Assembly (NCBI RefSeq): GCF_001509485.1
Contig: NZ_LLZI01000223.1
Span: forward strand, 1-62,597
Source of the DNA: Streptomyces sp. NRRL F-4489
Lineage (GTDB): Bacteria; Actinomycetota; Actinomycetes; Streptomycetales; Streptomycetaceae
Reading direction: 5' to 3'
DNA length: 62,597 bases
Shown piece after piece: positions 26,474 through 34,790 of the stretch. The notes beneath the pieces were generated by a model. The model saw nothing but the letters and a program-made list of their open reading frames with translations. It searched no databases and was not told where the DNA came from. The translations under genes were made by a program, and so were the position numbers. The stretch's first letter is position 1; each line of letters starts with the position of its first letter.

Positions 26474-27015
26474 CCGGCCGGCGGCTCCAGCGCCGCGATC
26501 TCCGCCAGGGACATGCCCATCCGCACGTGCAGGAAGCGCACGATCGTCCAGTGCGGCAGCGCGCCCTCGTCGAACGGCCCGAACTCCCGGCAGTACAGCG
26601 GGATCCAGCGCAGCGCCTCCTCCAGGGCCTGCTCCCGGCCCGGCTCCCGCTGGTACTCCTCGTAGCCGATGCTCCGGTGCTCGATGAAGAAGCCGCCGGG
26701 CAGCCGGGCGCACAGGGCGCGGTACTCGCGGGTCTGGAGGATGAGGTAGTGCCAGATCTCGTCGATGTCCTGCTCGACGGGGAGGAACAGCCCGCCGAGC
26801 CGGCCCCCGTAGCGGGAGACGAGGTAGAGGTAGCGCAGGCACTCGGTGATCTGGCGGGACGCGAACTCCTCGTCAGCGCCGGTGCGTTCGACGGCATGGC
26901 GGAGCACTTCGGTGTGCAGGCGGGCGCCGAGGAGGTCCCGGAGGGCGTCGGCGGATATCGGTGGGGCCGGGGCCGGGGCCGGGGCCGGGGGCGGCGGTGC
27001 GGTCCGGTGGGTCAT
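26470..27015 (-). CDS. Small GRDP-like protein in the candidate RiPP operon
   Basis: A 181-residue soluble protein. After a Pro/Ala repeat (about residues 8-18) it has the segments typical of glycine-rich-domain-containing-like (GRDP-like) proteins: DIDEIWHYLILQTREYRALC (about 82-101) and FIEHRSIGYEEY (about 109-120), with conserved His and acidic residues. Biochemical role of the family is unknown. It overlaps both neighbours by 4 nt (ATGA), so it is made with the adenylating enzyme and the exporter. A partner or accessory role to the enzyme is possible. Confidence 0.65.
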   Translation of the reverse strand: MTHRTAPPPPAPAPAPAPPISADALRDLLGARLHTEVLRHAVERTGADEEFASRQITECLRYLYLVSRYGGRLGGLFLPVEQDIDEIWHYLILQTREYRALCARLPGGFFIEHRSIGYEEYQREPGREQALEEALRWIPLYCREFGPFDEGALPHWTIVRFLHVRMGMSLAEIAALEPPAG

Positions 27016-28253
27016 GCGGTTCCTCCCGCGAGCCAGGAGTATTTCCCGGACCGGCCGATGGGGATGTGGGGGCGGTGGTCGGCGCGGCAGTGCCGGCCGG
27101 TGAGGTCCGAGACGGCCGCTTCCAGCGCCGCGGTCTCCGGCCGGCCCAGGGGCGCGCCGCTGAAGGTGGTGTACGCCAGGACCGCCTCGGCGGGGCCGGC
27201 CGGCCGCAGCTGCTGGACGAAGACGTGCGGGGTGACCGCGCTGACGCACCGGTCGAGGTCCCCCTGGGCGACCGGGCCGTGCCGGGTGTCCAGCAACTCC
27301 TTGGCCCGCCCGGCGAATTGGGTGATGCGGGTCGGGTCTGGGGTGCCGTCCGCGGTGCGTACGCAGTCGCCGGAGCGGTAGCGGATCAGCGGCATGTAGG
27401 GGTTGCGGACGCTGGTGACGACGAGGTGGTGGAGGGCGCTCTCCGGGGCGACCGGGTGGAGTTCCACGCTCATCGCGTCCAGATGCGGCCGGTAGGTGCC
27501 GCGGCGGTCGCTGGAGTAGAGGTAGCCCAGCTCGGTGCTGCCGAAGAGGTCGATGATCGGGCAGGCGAAGTGCTGGTGCAGGAAGCGCCGGACGTTCACC
27601 GGGGTGTACTCGTAGGCGTGGATGATGCTGGCGGGTGGCGGGAAGTCGTCCCACAGCCCCTCCTGGCCGACCCGGCGCACCAGGTGGGCGAGGTGGTAGC
27701 CGGAGCAGTCGAGGTGGTACCACCCCTGGGGGTGGGTCTCCTGGGCGGCGCGGATCTCGGCGAGCATCCGGACGAGGTCGGCGCGGTCCCACAGCGCGGG
27801 GTCCAGCCGGAGGTTCAGATAGCTGGTGCGGTCGTCCAGCCGGCGTTCCTCGGGGCCGGGTACGGGGGAGGGCGGGGTGCCGCGCCGGGCGGCGTTGACC
27901 CGGGCGGTGTGCTCGGTGGCCAGGACGGTGGTCAGGGAGACCCGGCGGCAGCCGGCCTCCCAGGTGGCCGAGATGTCGGGGTGCTCGCTCCACAGCTGGT
28001 AGTAGGAGCGCAGCAGGAAATACGGGGGCCGGACGAGCTGCATCCGGGCGTGGTTGGTGCCGGTGGACAGGACGAACTCGGCCTCGCCGGACTCCAGCGC
28101 GGCGGCCAGCCGGGGCGTCATCCAGTTGTCCGGGAAGCCGCGGGCGAGATCCGGCTTGTCGAGCACCGGGAAGTGGCCCTTCGCCAGCGACGCGCGGTAG
28201 AGCGGGATGTCGCGGATCTGCTCGATGATCTCGGCGGTCGGCTGACCTTCCAT
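27012..28253 (-). CDS. PaaK/F390-synthetase-like adenylate-forming enzyme
   Basis: A 413-residue member of the acyl-adenylate-forming superfamily nearest to phenylacetate-CoA ligase and coenzyme F390 synthetase. FVLSTGTNHARM near residue 60 is the P-loop-like motif, DLFGSTELGYLYSS near residue 243 binds the adenylate, IRYRSGD near residue 300 is the YRTGD-type motif, and GRSGKYSW near the end supplies the lysine. It is shorter than most PaaK proteins. It would activate a carboxylate as AMP ester. It follows the 53-residue peptide gene; acylation or C-terminal activation of the peptide is inferred. Confidence 0.75.
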   Translation of the reverse strand: MEGQPTAEIIEQIRDIPLYRASLAKGHFPVLDKPDLARGFPDNWMTPRLAAALESGEAEFVLSTGTNHARMQLVRPPYFLLRSYYQLWSEHPDISATWEAGCRRVSLTTVLATEHTARVNAARRGTPPSPVPGPEERRLDDRTSYLNLRLDPALWDRADLVRMLAEIRAAQETHPQGWYHLDCSGYHLAHLVRRVGQEGLWDDFPPPASIIHAYEYTPVNVRRFLHQHFACPIIDLFGSTELGYLYSSDRRGTYRPHLDAMSVELHPVAPESALHHLVVTSVRNPYMPLIRYRSGDCVRTADGTPDPTRITQFAGRAKELLDTRHGPVAQGDLDRCVSAVTPHVFVQQLRPAGPAEAVLAYTTFSGAPLGRPETAALEAAVSDLTGRHCRADHRPHIPIGRSGKYSWLAGGTA

Positions 28254-28368
28254 GGAATCCCTCGGGGTGTGGGGGCGGACGGGGCGATGCCGTCCGTACG
28301 GGGGCCGGGCCGGCGGGCCGGCGGCGGGGGTGCGGCGCCGACGGCCCGCCGGGGTCGGGTACCGGGCG

Positions 28369-28530
28369 TCAGGAGGCGCGGCCGGCCCGGGGCGCGGCGC
28401 TGATGCAGCCGGTCTTCGGGGCGGCGCTGATGCAGCCGCCCTTGGCCGACGGGTCCTGGCCGGCGGAGTTGGCGGCCACCCAGCTGCGCCAGATGTCGTC
28501 CTGGGCCATCTTCTTGATGAGCTGTTCCAC
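28369..28530 (-). CDS. Candidate RiPP precursor with duplicated GCISAAP core
   Basis: A 53-residue peptide from GTG 28530, fixed by GGAGG 5 nt upstream. Residues 1-30 look like a leader (EQLIKKMAQDDIWRSWVAAN then SAGQDPSAK). Residues 32-48 hold two identical GCISAAP units nine residues apart (encoded at 28417-28437 and 28390-28410), with KT between and RA after; the tail is RAGRAS. The two cysteines are the only ones. It is the first gene of an operon with an adenylating enzyme, GRDP-like protein and exporter. Repeated cores in one precursor are known in several RiPP classes. No maturation class is recognised. Confidence 0.65.
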   Translation of the reverse strand: MEQLIKKMAQDDIWRSWVAANSAGQDPSAKGGCISAAPKTGCISAAPRAGRAS

Positions 28531-28927
28531 GGGGACCTCCGAAAGGTGTGGGGAAGGGGGCGGCACCTGGTGGCGCGCGGCTGATCCGCGCCGGTGCCGG
28601 CTCATCGAAGGTAAAAAGCTTACCAAGCGACTGTCAATGAATCGCAATGTCCGGCGGGCGGTAACGGGGTCCGGTGCGCCAACTTTGGCGGAATCGTGGC
28701 GGGATGGCCTGTGGCACGGAACTTCCTGACGAGTAGTCAGCAGGAGCGCCCCGCCGATGAGCGCCGGCCCGCACCGGCCCGGCCCGCCTGGCGCCCGCCC
28801 GGGATCCGCCGCCCGGCCGCCCCACCGGGCCGCGATCGGGTGACCTCACCAGCGGGTCCGCCGCCCGGCGCCCGTCCCCGGGCCACGATCACGTACGTCC
28901 ACCGGTTCCGGCCCCAGGGAGCACGCT
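28531..28927. promoter_or_regulatory. Divergent promoter between the peptide operon and HypX-like gene
   Basis: About 400 bp with no gene. Its centre (28600-28660) is AT-rich and holds GGTAA (28610-28614), AAAGC, TTACC (28620-28624), a perfect palindrome likely to be an operator. A TGACGAGTAGTCA near-palindrome lies at 28727-28739. Confidence 0.5.
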
Positions 28928-30643
28928 GTGCGCATCCTGCTCATCGCCGGCGCGTTCAACAGCCTGACGCAGCGCGCCTACGCCGAACTCACCGACCGCG
29001 GCCACCACCTCGGCGTCGAACTGGTCACCCGGGACACCCCGCTGGCCGCCCTGGTGCCCCGGCACGCCCCCGACCTCATCGTCGCGCCGATGCTCACCAC
29101 CGCCGTGCCCCGCGAGGTCTGGTCCGCCTGGCCCTGCCTGATCGTCCACCCCGGCCCGCCCGGCGACCGCGGCCCCTCCTCGGTGGACTGGGCCGTCCAC
29201 CTGGGCGCGCGCCGCTGGGGCGTCACCGTCCTCCAGGCCAACGACGAGATGGACGCCGGCGACATCTGGGCGTCCGCCGAGTGCCCGGTCCCCGACGTCG
29301 GCAAGAGCGACCTGTACCGCAACGAGATCGCCGACGCCGCCATCGAGGCCCTGCTGACCGCCGTCGACCGCTTCGCCTCCGGCACCTACCGCCCCGAACC
29401 CCAGCACACCCTGCCCGCCGGCCGGCTCCCCGGCCGCCCCCGGCCGCGGCTGCGCCAGGACGACCGCCGCATCGACTGGGCCACCGCCCCCACCGCCACC
29501 GTGCTGCGTACCCTCCGCGCCGCCGACTCCCGCCCCGGCGTACGGGACCGGCTCCTCGGCGGTACGTGGTTCCTGCACGGCGGCCACCCCGAGGACACCC
29601 TCACGGGCCGCCCCGGCGAGCTGCTCGCCACCCGCCACGGCGCGATCTGCCGGGCCACCGCCGACGGCGCCGTCTGGATCCCCGAACTCCGCGCGGCGCG
29701 CACCCCGGGCGCCCCCGCCCCCGTCAAACTCCCCGCCACCCTCGCCCTGGGCGACCGGCTCCCGCCGCTGCCGGAACTCCCCGCCCCTCTGGAGCCCGGC
29801 GACACCCCCCGCACCTGGGCCGATATCCGCTATCACGAGGACGGACCGGCCGGATTCCTGCGCTTCTCCTTCCCGGGCGGCGCGATGAGCACCGACCAGT
29901 GCCGGCGGCTGCTCGCCGCCTTCCGCCACGCCCGCACCCGGCCCACCTCGGTCCTGATCCTCGGCGGCCACCGCGACTTCTTCTCCAACGGCATCCACCT
30001 CAACGTCATCGAGGCCGCCGCCGACCCCGCCGCCGAGTCCTGGGCCAACATCAACGCCATCGACGACCTGGTGCACGAGGTCCTCACCACCACCGACCGC
30101 CTCGTGGTCGCGGCCCTCGGCGGCAACGCGGCGGCCGGCGGCGCGATGCTGGCGCTCGCCGCGGACGAGGTCTGGTGCCGTTCGGCCGCCGTCCTCAACC
30201 CGCACTACCGGCTCATGGGCCTCTACGGCTCGGAATACTGGACGTACACGCTGCCCCGCCGGGTCGGCGCGGAGACCGCCGCGCATCTGATGGACCGGGC
30301 GCTGCCGGTCACCGCGGCGAGCGCGCAGCGGCTCGGGCTGGTCGACCGGGTCATCGACTGCGCCGCGGGGGAGTTCGGCGACCGCACCGGCGAACTGGCC
30401 CGCCGGCTCGCCGCGTCCCCCGGGATCCAGGCCCGGATCGCCGCCAAGAAGGCCCGCCGGGACGGCGACGAGGCCCGGCGGCCGCTCGCCGCCTACCGGG
30501 AGGACGAACTCGCGCGGATGCGGCGCACGTTCTTCGACCCGGAGGCGCCGTACCACGCGCTGCGCCGGGCGTTCGTCCGGAAGGAGCCGGCGGCCGGCAC
30601 CCCGGCGCACCTCAACCCGGCGGCCGCCCCGGGACGGGGCTGA
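28928..30643 (+). CDS. HypX/HoxX-like fusion: formyltransferase plus enoyl-CoA hydratase
   Basis: A 571-residue protein of the hydrogenase-maturation HypX type. The N-terminal third is a formyl-tetrahydrofolate-binding domain with HPGPPGDRGPSSVDWA (about residues 74-89). The C-terminal half (about 300-510) is crotonase-like and includes LGGNAAAGGAM and YGSEYWTYTLPRRVG, a HypX hallmark. In hydrogenase systems HypX makes CO from formyl-THF via formyl-CoA under oxygen. No hydrogenase or hyp gene is in the window. It starts at GTG 28928, divergent from the peptide operon, so a formyl- or CO-related step in that pathway is possible. Confidence 0.82.
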   Translation: MRILLIAGAFNSLTQRAYAELTDRGHHLGVELVTRDTPLAALVPRHAPDLIVAPMLTTAVPREVWSAWPCLIVHPGPPGDRGPSSVDWAVHLGARRWGVTVLQANDEMDAGDIWASAECPVPDVGKSDLYRNEIADAAIEALLTAVDRFASGTYRPEPQHTLPAGRLPGRPRPRLRQDDRRIDWATAPTATVLRTLRAADSRPGVRDRLLGGTWFLHGGHPEDTLTGRPGELLATRHGAICRATADGAVWIPELRAARTPGAPAPVKLPATLALGDRLPPLPELPAPLEPGDTPRTWADIRYHEDGPAGFLRFSFPGGAMSTDQCRRLLAAFRHARTRPTSVLILGGHRDFFSNGIHLNVIEAAADPAAESWANINAIDDLVHEVLTTTDRLVVAALGGNAAAGGAMLALAADEVWCRSAAVLNPHYRLMGLYGSEYWTYTLPRRVGAETAAHLMDRALPVTAASAQRLGLVDRVIDCAAGEFGDRTGELARRLAASPGIQARIAAKKARRDGDEARRPLAAYREDELARMRRTFFDPEAPYHALRRAFVRKEPAAGTPAHLNPAAAPGRG

Positions 30644-30647
30644 AGGG

Positions 30648-30694
30648 CGGTCCGGCGGCCTGCTGTCGGCGTGCCTGCTGCCGGACCGTTTCTC
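30648..30694. terminator. Bidirectional hairpin terminator
   Basis: Perfect 9-bp inverted repeat (CGGTCCGGC at 30648-30656, GCCGGACCG at 30680-30688) followed by TTTCTC. It lies between the convergent HypX-like and winged-helix genes. Confidence 0.7.
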
Positions 30695-30717
30695 CAGCCC
30701 CGCTCACGGGGGCGGTG

Positions 30718-31278
30718 TCAGGGCGTGGGGAGGTACTTGTACCCGACGCCGAAGACCGTGCTGATCGACTTCCGGCGGCCCGGCCCCAGCCGCCGCCGCA
30801 GCCGTGCGATGTGCACATCGACCGTACGGGCGCTGGACCGGCAGTCGGGCCAGACCGCGGCCATCAGCTGCTGCCGGGTGAACGCCCGCCTGGGGTGCAG
30901 CACCAGGTGGGCCAGGAGGTCGAACTCCAGCCGGGGGACATCGATCTGACGGCCGTCGATGGTGACGGTCCGGGCGGCGGTGTCGATCTGGATCGGCTCC
31001 GGTGCGCCCTCCGCGGCCGGCGGCGGCGGACCGGCCGGGGCGTGCGGCGCGGCGGCGGGCACCGCGGCGTGCGGCGGGGCGAGGATGATGTGCACCTTGT
31101 CGGAGGTCAGCCGGTGCACCGAAACCGGTTCCAGATCGTGCAGGGTCAGTTGCCACTTGCCGTCGGGGAGCCGGTCGACCGCCAGGGGTGGTCCTTCGCC
31201 GGGGCCGGCCAATGCCGGCCGGCCGGAATCGGCCTCCGGTCGCAACGCAAGGGGGGTCGTCGACGCGTTCATAAACAT
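30718..31278 (-). CDS. Winged-helix transcriptional regulator (OmpR/PhoB-type domain)
   Basis: About 186 residues from ATG 31278 (alternatives: ATG 31356 or 31272; an AGAGGA site 13 nt upstream slightly favours 31278). The last 95 residues are an OmpR/PhoB-type winged helix: LEFDLLAHLVLHPRRAFTRQQLMAAVW and RTVDVHIARLRRRLG, then GVGYKYL. There is no receiver domain; instead the N-terminal half has a Pro/Ala linker. Such stand-alone regulators occur next to secondary-metabolite and RiPP genes. It likely controls the peptide operon. Confidence 0.75.
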   Translation of the reverse strand: MFMNASTTPLALRPEADSGRPALAGPGEGPPLAVDRLPDGKWQLTLHDLEPVSVHRLTSDKVHIILAPPHAAVPAAAPHAPAGPPPPAAEGAPEPIQIDTAARTVTIDGRQIDVPRLEFDLLAHLVLHPRRAFTRQQLMAAVWPDCRSSARTVDVHIARLRRRLGPGRRKSISTVFGVGYKYLPTP

Positions 31279-32191
31279 GATCTGGGCCCATTCCTCTTGC
31301 AAAGCAGGCGTGTTCGGACAGACATGGCGGTGCTCGACGTGCGGCGCGCTGTTCACCGCGCCGCAATCGCTGCGCGGACCGGGGCGGAGCCGGACCGGTG
31401 CACCGGCACGGGTGATGCGGGTGCGGCCGGCGGGCCCATCGCGCTCCCTTCCCTGTGCGGGAGAGCGGTCGCGCCCATGTCCGACGCAGCCGTGACGTGA
31501 ACATCCGTCACGTCACCGGTCGGGACGAACGCTACATGTGATCGCGCGCTTCCGGATAGTAGCTTCCGCTCATTACGGTTGCTCTTGAGCCGATTTCGTG
31601 TTTGCCCGTGCTACGCGCGAGGGGCGGCGGCGTCGCGCCGCGGCGTCCGGCGCGGGCGCGGGGAAACGGCGGCGGGTTTCTTACAATTCCTTTATGAGTC
31701 CCGGGAGTTGGCGCGCCGGGGTTACGGCGCCCGGGAGCCGCCGCGCCAGGGCCGGTGCCGCCGTACGGCGTCGGGGCGGCGCGGGCGGCGCGGGCGTCGC
31801 GGGTGGGGGAGCCCGCCACCCCCGCCCGCGCCCTGGCCGGAAACGTCCGGCGGCCGGCCGCCTTCGCCGCCGCGCGAGGAGGCCGCGCGCCCCCGAGGGT
31901 GCCGCCGGCCTGTGCGCCACCGCCGAGGCGGCCGCCGGGCCGGCCGCCCGGCGGATCCGCGAGAAAGGCTGAATATGCCAGCCAAATGTCCTGACCCGAT
32001 CGCCCGGCTTTCCGCCGCCGTCCGGCGAAAAGGTGCGGAACCAGATATTCCAGACGACTGTTTTCGAAAAGTGGAGGAAATGAGTAGGGTATGGCCCGCT
32101 GCCGACTGACCAGCGGCGGCGGTCCAGCCGAATTCGGCATGGACGGAATGCGCGGACGCCGCAAGGCGCCCGCGTGCACCGGGAGGGGAAC
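31279..32191. other. 913-bp region without a confident gene
   Basis: Long frames on both strands here are compositionally random (Arg/Gly/Ala runs). Near the left end GTGACG...CGTCAC (about 31491-31510) forms a 6-bp inverted repeat. 31540-31620 and 31970-32100 are AT-richer and probably hold promoters. One short reading frame is listed separately. Confidence 0.5.
31975..32109 (+). CDS. Possible 44-residue small protein
   Basis: ATG 31975 follows AAAGG by 6 nt. The product begins MPAKCPDPIARL and ends KVEEMSRVWPAAD, is charged and lacks a signal peptide. The DNA is AT-richer than its surroundings. There is no homology I recognise, and chance is quite possible. Confidence 0.25.
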   Translation: MPAKCPDPIARLSAAVRRKGAEPDIPDDCFRKVEEMSRVWPAAD

Positions 32192-33148
32192 ATGCCGGCC
32201 GGCTCTTTCGAGGGACAGTACGTTTGGAGTCCAGCAGCCGATGACCGGGCGCTGGCGCGCGCCTGCATGGACGTCCGGGCCGGGCGCTACTGGAGCGCCC
32301 ACGAGGTGCTGAAGGAGACCCGCGGCGATGTCGAGCTGCGCGCCCACCGCTCCCTGGTCCTCGCCTCGGAAGCGGCCGGCACGGACCTGGCCGAGCGCTG
32401 GCTCGACGAGGAGCCGGGGCCGGAGGCCGCGCTGCTGTGGGCCAGGGTCGCGATGGTGCGGGCGCTGCGGATGGCCGACGCCGGCGACCACCGGGCCGGC
32501 GCCCTGGAGCGGATCGCCCGCACGGCCTGCGAACGGGCCGCGAAGCTGGCGCCCGACGACCCCACCCCCTGGGTCGCCCAGCTCGCCCTGTCCCGCCTCG
32601 ACCGCCCCCGCGACCCGGCACCCCAGGGCCTGCTGACCGCCCCCACCGGCCCGTGGTACCTCTTCGCGCACATCCTGCGGACGGCCCCCTGGCACCGCGA
32701 GGCCCACCACCGCTTCCTGGCCTTCTTCTTCCCCCGCCACGGCGGATCGTCCAGCGCCGGCTGGGACGTCGCCGCCTTCCTCAGCCAGCGCGCCCCGGCC
32801 GCCTCACCGCTCCGGCTGCTGCCCCTGGTGGCCCTGGTGGAGGACTACACCCCCGGCGCCCCGCTGGCCGACCGCGCCTGGGAGCAGCCCCAGTGGGTCA
32901 CCGCCGCGACCGGCGTCCACCGCAACTGGTTCCCGACCGTCGCGGACTACCGCTTCACCCCGGTCGTCGACCTCTCCTACCTCGCCCACGCGCTGTTCAT
33001 GGCTGGGCACGAATTCGAGGCCCGGGAAGTCCTCACGGCCATGGGGCCGTACGCCTCGCGCATGCCGTGGAGCGCGTTCGGCGATCCGGAAGAGCAATTG
33101 ACCAGGGCCCGCCGAGCCTGCGGCCTGCCCGTACCGCACGACCCCTGA
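32192..33148 (+). CDS. Unknown protein with helical repeat plan
   Basis: A 318-residue soluble protein without known domain. It is alpha-helical, with repeated Ala/Leu/Trp-rich segments (ALARACMDVRAGRYWSAHEVL, ARTACERAAKLAPDDPTPWV, LSYLAHALFMAGHEFEAREVL) that read like TPR-type helices. The end has PWSAFGDPEEQLTRARR. GGGAGGGGAA precedes ATG 32192, so the start is well supported. It lies upstream of an APC permease with 56 nt between. A protein-interaction role is a guess. Confidence 0.6.
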   Translation: MPAGSFEGQYVWSPAADDRALARACMDVRAGRYWSAHEVLKETRGDVELRAHRSLVLASEAAGTDLAERWLDEEPGPEAALLWARVAMVRALRMADAGDHRAGALERIARTACERAAKLAPDDPTPWVAQLALSRLDRPRDPAPQGLLTAPTGPWYLFAHILRTAPWHREAHHRFLAFFFPRHGGSSSAGWDVAAFLSQRAPAASPLRLLPLVALVEDYTPGAPLADRAWEQPQWVTAATGVHRNWFPTVADYRFTPVVDLSYLAHALFMAGHEFEAREVLTAMGPYASRMPWSAFGDPEEQLTRARRACGLPVPHDP

Positions 33149-33204
33149 CCACCGGCCGCAATTCCGTCGCGGCCGTTGATCCCGCTCACAGAAAGGTTGT
33201 GGCA

Positions 33205-34758
33205 GTGTCCGAGCGTATCTCGTCCCCCTTGCGCGCGAAGACCCGGTCGAAAGCACCCCAGGACACCGGACCGGCCGGTCTCGATGACGACGCGACACTC
33301 CATGCGATGGGTTATCCGCGGAAACTCACCCGGAGATTCCGCGCCTTCGACAATTTCGCCATTTCCTTCACCATCATCAACATCATCTCCGGAATTTTCT
33401 CATCGTTCGGTTTCGGGCTGAACGCCGGCGGCCCGCGCATCCTGATATTCGGCTGGATCGGAGTCTCCGTCATGGTGCTGTTCGTCGGCGCCGCGATGGG
33501 CGAGATCGCCTCCGCCTACCCCACCAGCGGCGCCCTCTACTTCTCCGCCGGCAAGCTCGCCAAACGCCACAAGGGCGCCTGGTCGTGGTACACGGGCTGG
33601 CTGAACTTCGTGGGCCAGGTCGGCGGCACCGCGGCCACCAACTTCGCGGCCGCCACCTTCATCCAGGCATTCATCGCCATGCAATGGCCCGGCTACCAGC
33701 CCACCGCGCCGCAGACCGTCGGCATCACCGCGGCCATTTTGCTGGTGCAAGCGCTGGCGAACACCTACACCGTCCGGCTGGTCGCGCTGCTGAACCGGAT
33801 TTCGGTGTGGTGGCTGCTGTTCGGCCTGGTGGTCATCGTCGCCGCCCTCACCTTCATTCCCGCGCACCACCAACAGCCGTCGTTCGTCACGCACTTCGCG
33901 AACAACACCGGCTTCACCAACGCCCTTTACGCCGGAATGCTCGGCCTGCTCGTCACCAGCTGGACCTTCACCGGATTCGATGGCTCTTTCCATATGTCCG
34001 AGGAAACGGTGAAGGCGACGGTCAATGCCCCGCGCGGCATCATGCGGGCGATCGGCGGCTCCGCGCTCGCCGGACTCGTCCTCATGCTCGCCCTGGTCTA
34101 CGCCATCCGCGACTACGGCGTCACCGCGAAGGCGGACGCGCCGCCGGTGCGGATCCTCACCGACGCGCTCGGCGTGCACACCGCGAAGTTCCTGCTGCTG
34201 ATCGTCATCGGCGCGATGCTCTTCTGCGGACTGGCCAACATGACCAGCAACACCCGGCAGATCTTCGCTTTCTCCCGCGACGGCGCGATGCCCGGCTCCC
34301 GCTGGTGGCACTCGGTCTCCGAGCGCACCCGCACCCCCGTCAAGGCCGTCTGGCTGGCCGCCGCCTGCTCGTTCGTCCTGGTCGTGCCCGGCTGGTGGTC
34401 GCACACCGCCTTCACCGCCGTCGTCAGTGTCAACGTCGTCGGCCTCTTCCTCTCCTACGGCGTGCCCATCTTCCTCCGGCTGCGGCTGGACGACTTCACG
34501 ACCGGTCCGTGGAACCTCGGCCGCTACGGCAAGCCCGTCGCCGCGATCGCGGTGGTGTGGATCGTGGTGAGCAACGTCCTGTTCATGCTCCCGCAGCAGT
34601 ACCCGGTCACGCCGGAATCGTTCAACTACGCGCCGATCGCCCTGGCGGTGGTCCTGGTGATCGCCACGGTCTGGTGGTTCGCCACCGCCCGCCGCCGCTT
34701 CCAGGGGCCGGTCAGCTACGGCAGCCCCGACGAGGTCGCCGCGATGGACCTGATCTGA
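33205..34758 (+). CDS. APC-family amino-acid permease
   Basis: A 517-residue amino-acid/polyamine permease with about twelve membrane segments. FDNFAISFTIINIISGIFSSFGFGLNAGGP near residue 50 is the N-terminal APC motif; MGEIASAYPTSGALYFSAGKL follows near residue 97, and FTGFDGSFHMSEETVKA is the mid-protein signature of GABA/amine-type permeases (BAT1/GabP-like). GAAAGG at 33191-33196 fits GTG 33205 (8 nt) better than GTG 33199 (2 nt). The downstream acetyltransferase gene is 32 nt away. Confidence 0.85.
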   Translation: MSERISSPLRAKTRSKAPQDTGPAGLDDDATLHAMGYPRKLTRRFRAFDNFAISFTIINIISGIFSSFGFGLNAGGPRILIFGWIGVSVMVLFVGAAMGEIASAYPTSGALYFSAGKLAKRHKGAWSWYTGWLNFVGQVGGTAATNFAAATFIQAFIAMQWPGYQPTAPQTVGITAAILLVQALANTYTVRLVALLNRISVWWLLFGLVVIVAALTFIPAHHQQPSFVTHFANNTGFTNALYAGMLGLLVTSWTFTGFDGSFHMSEETVKATVNAPRGIMRAIGGSALAGLVLMLALVYAIRDYGVTAKADAPPVRILTDALGVHTAKFLLLIVIGAMLFCGLANMTSNTRQIFAFSRDGAMPGSRWWHSVSERTRTPVKAVWLAAACSFVLVVPGWWSHTAFTAVVSVNVVGLFLSYGVPIFLRLRLDDFTTGPWNLGRYGKPVAAIAVVWIVVSNVLFMLPQQYPVTPESFNYAPIALAVVLVIATVWWFATARRRFQGPVSYGSPDEVAAMDLI

Positions 34759-34790
34759 CCCCCGCCCACCGGAAAGGACGCCCCACCCCC

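Noticed and set aside
28928..30643. Part of a hydrogenase gene cluster
   Set aside because: The protein is HypX-like, but no hydrogenase structural or hypA-F gene is in the window.
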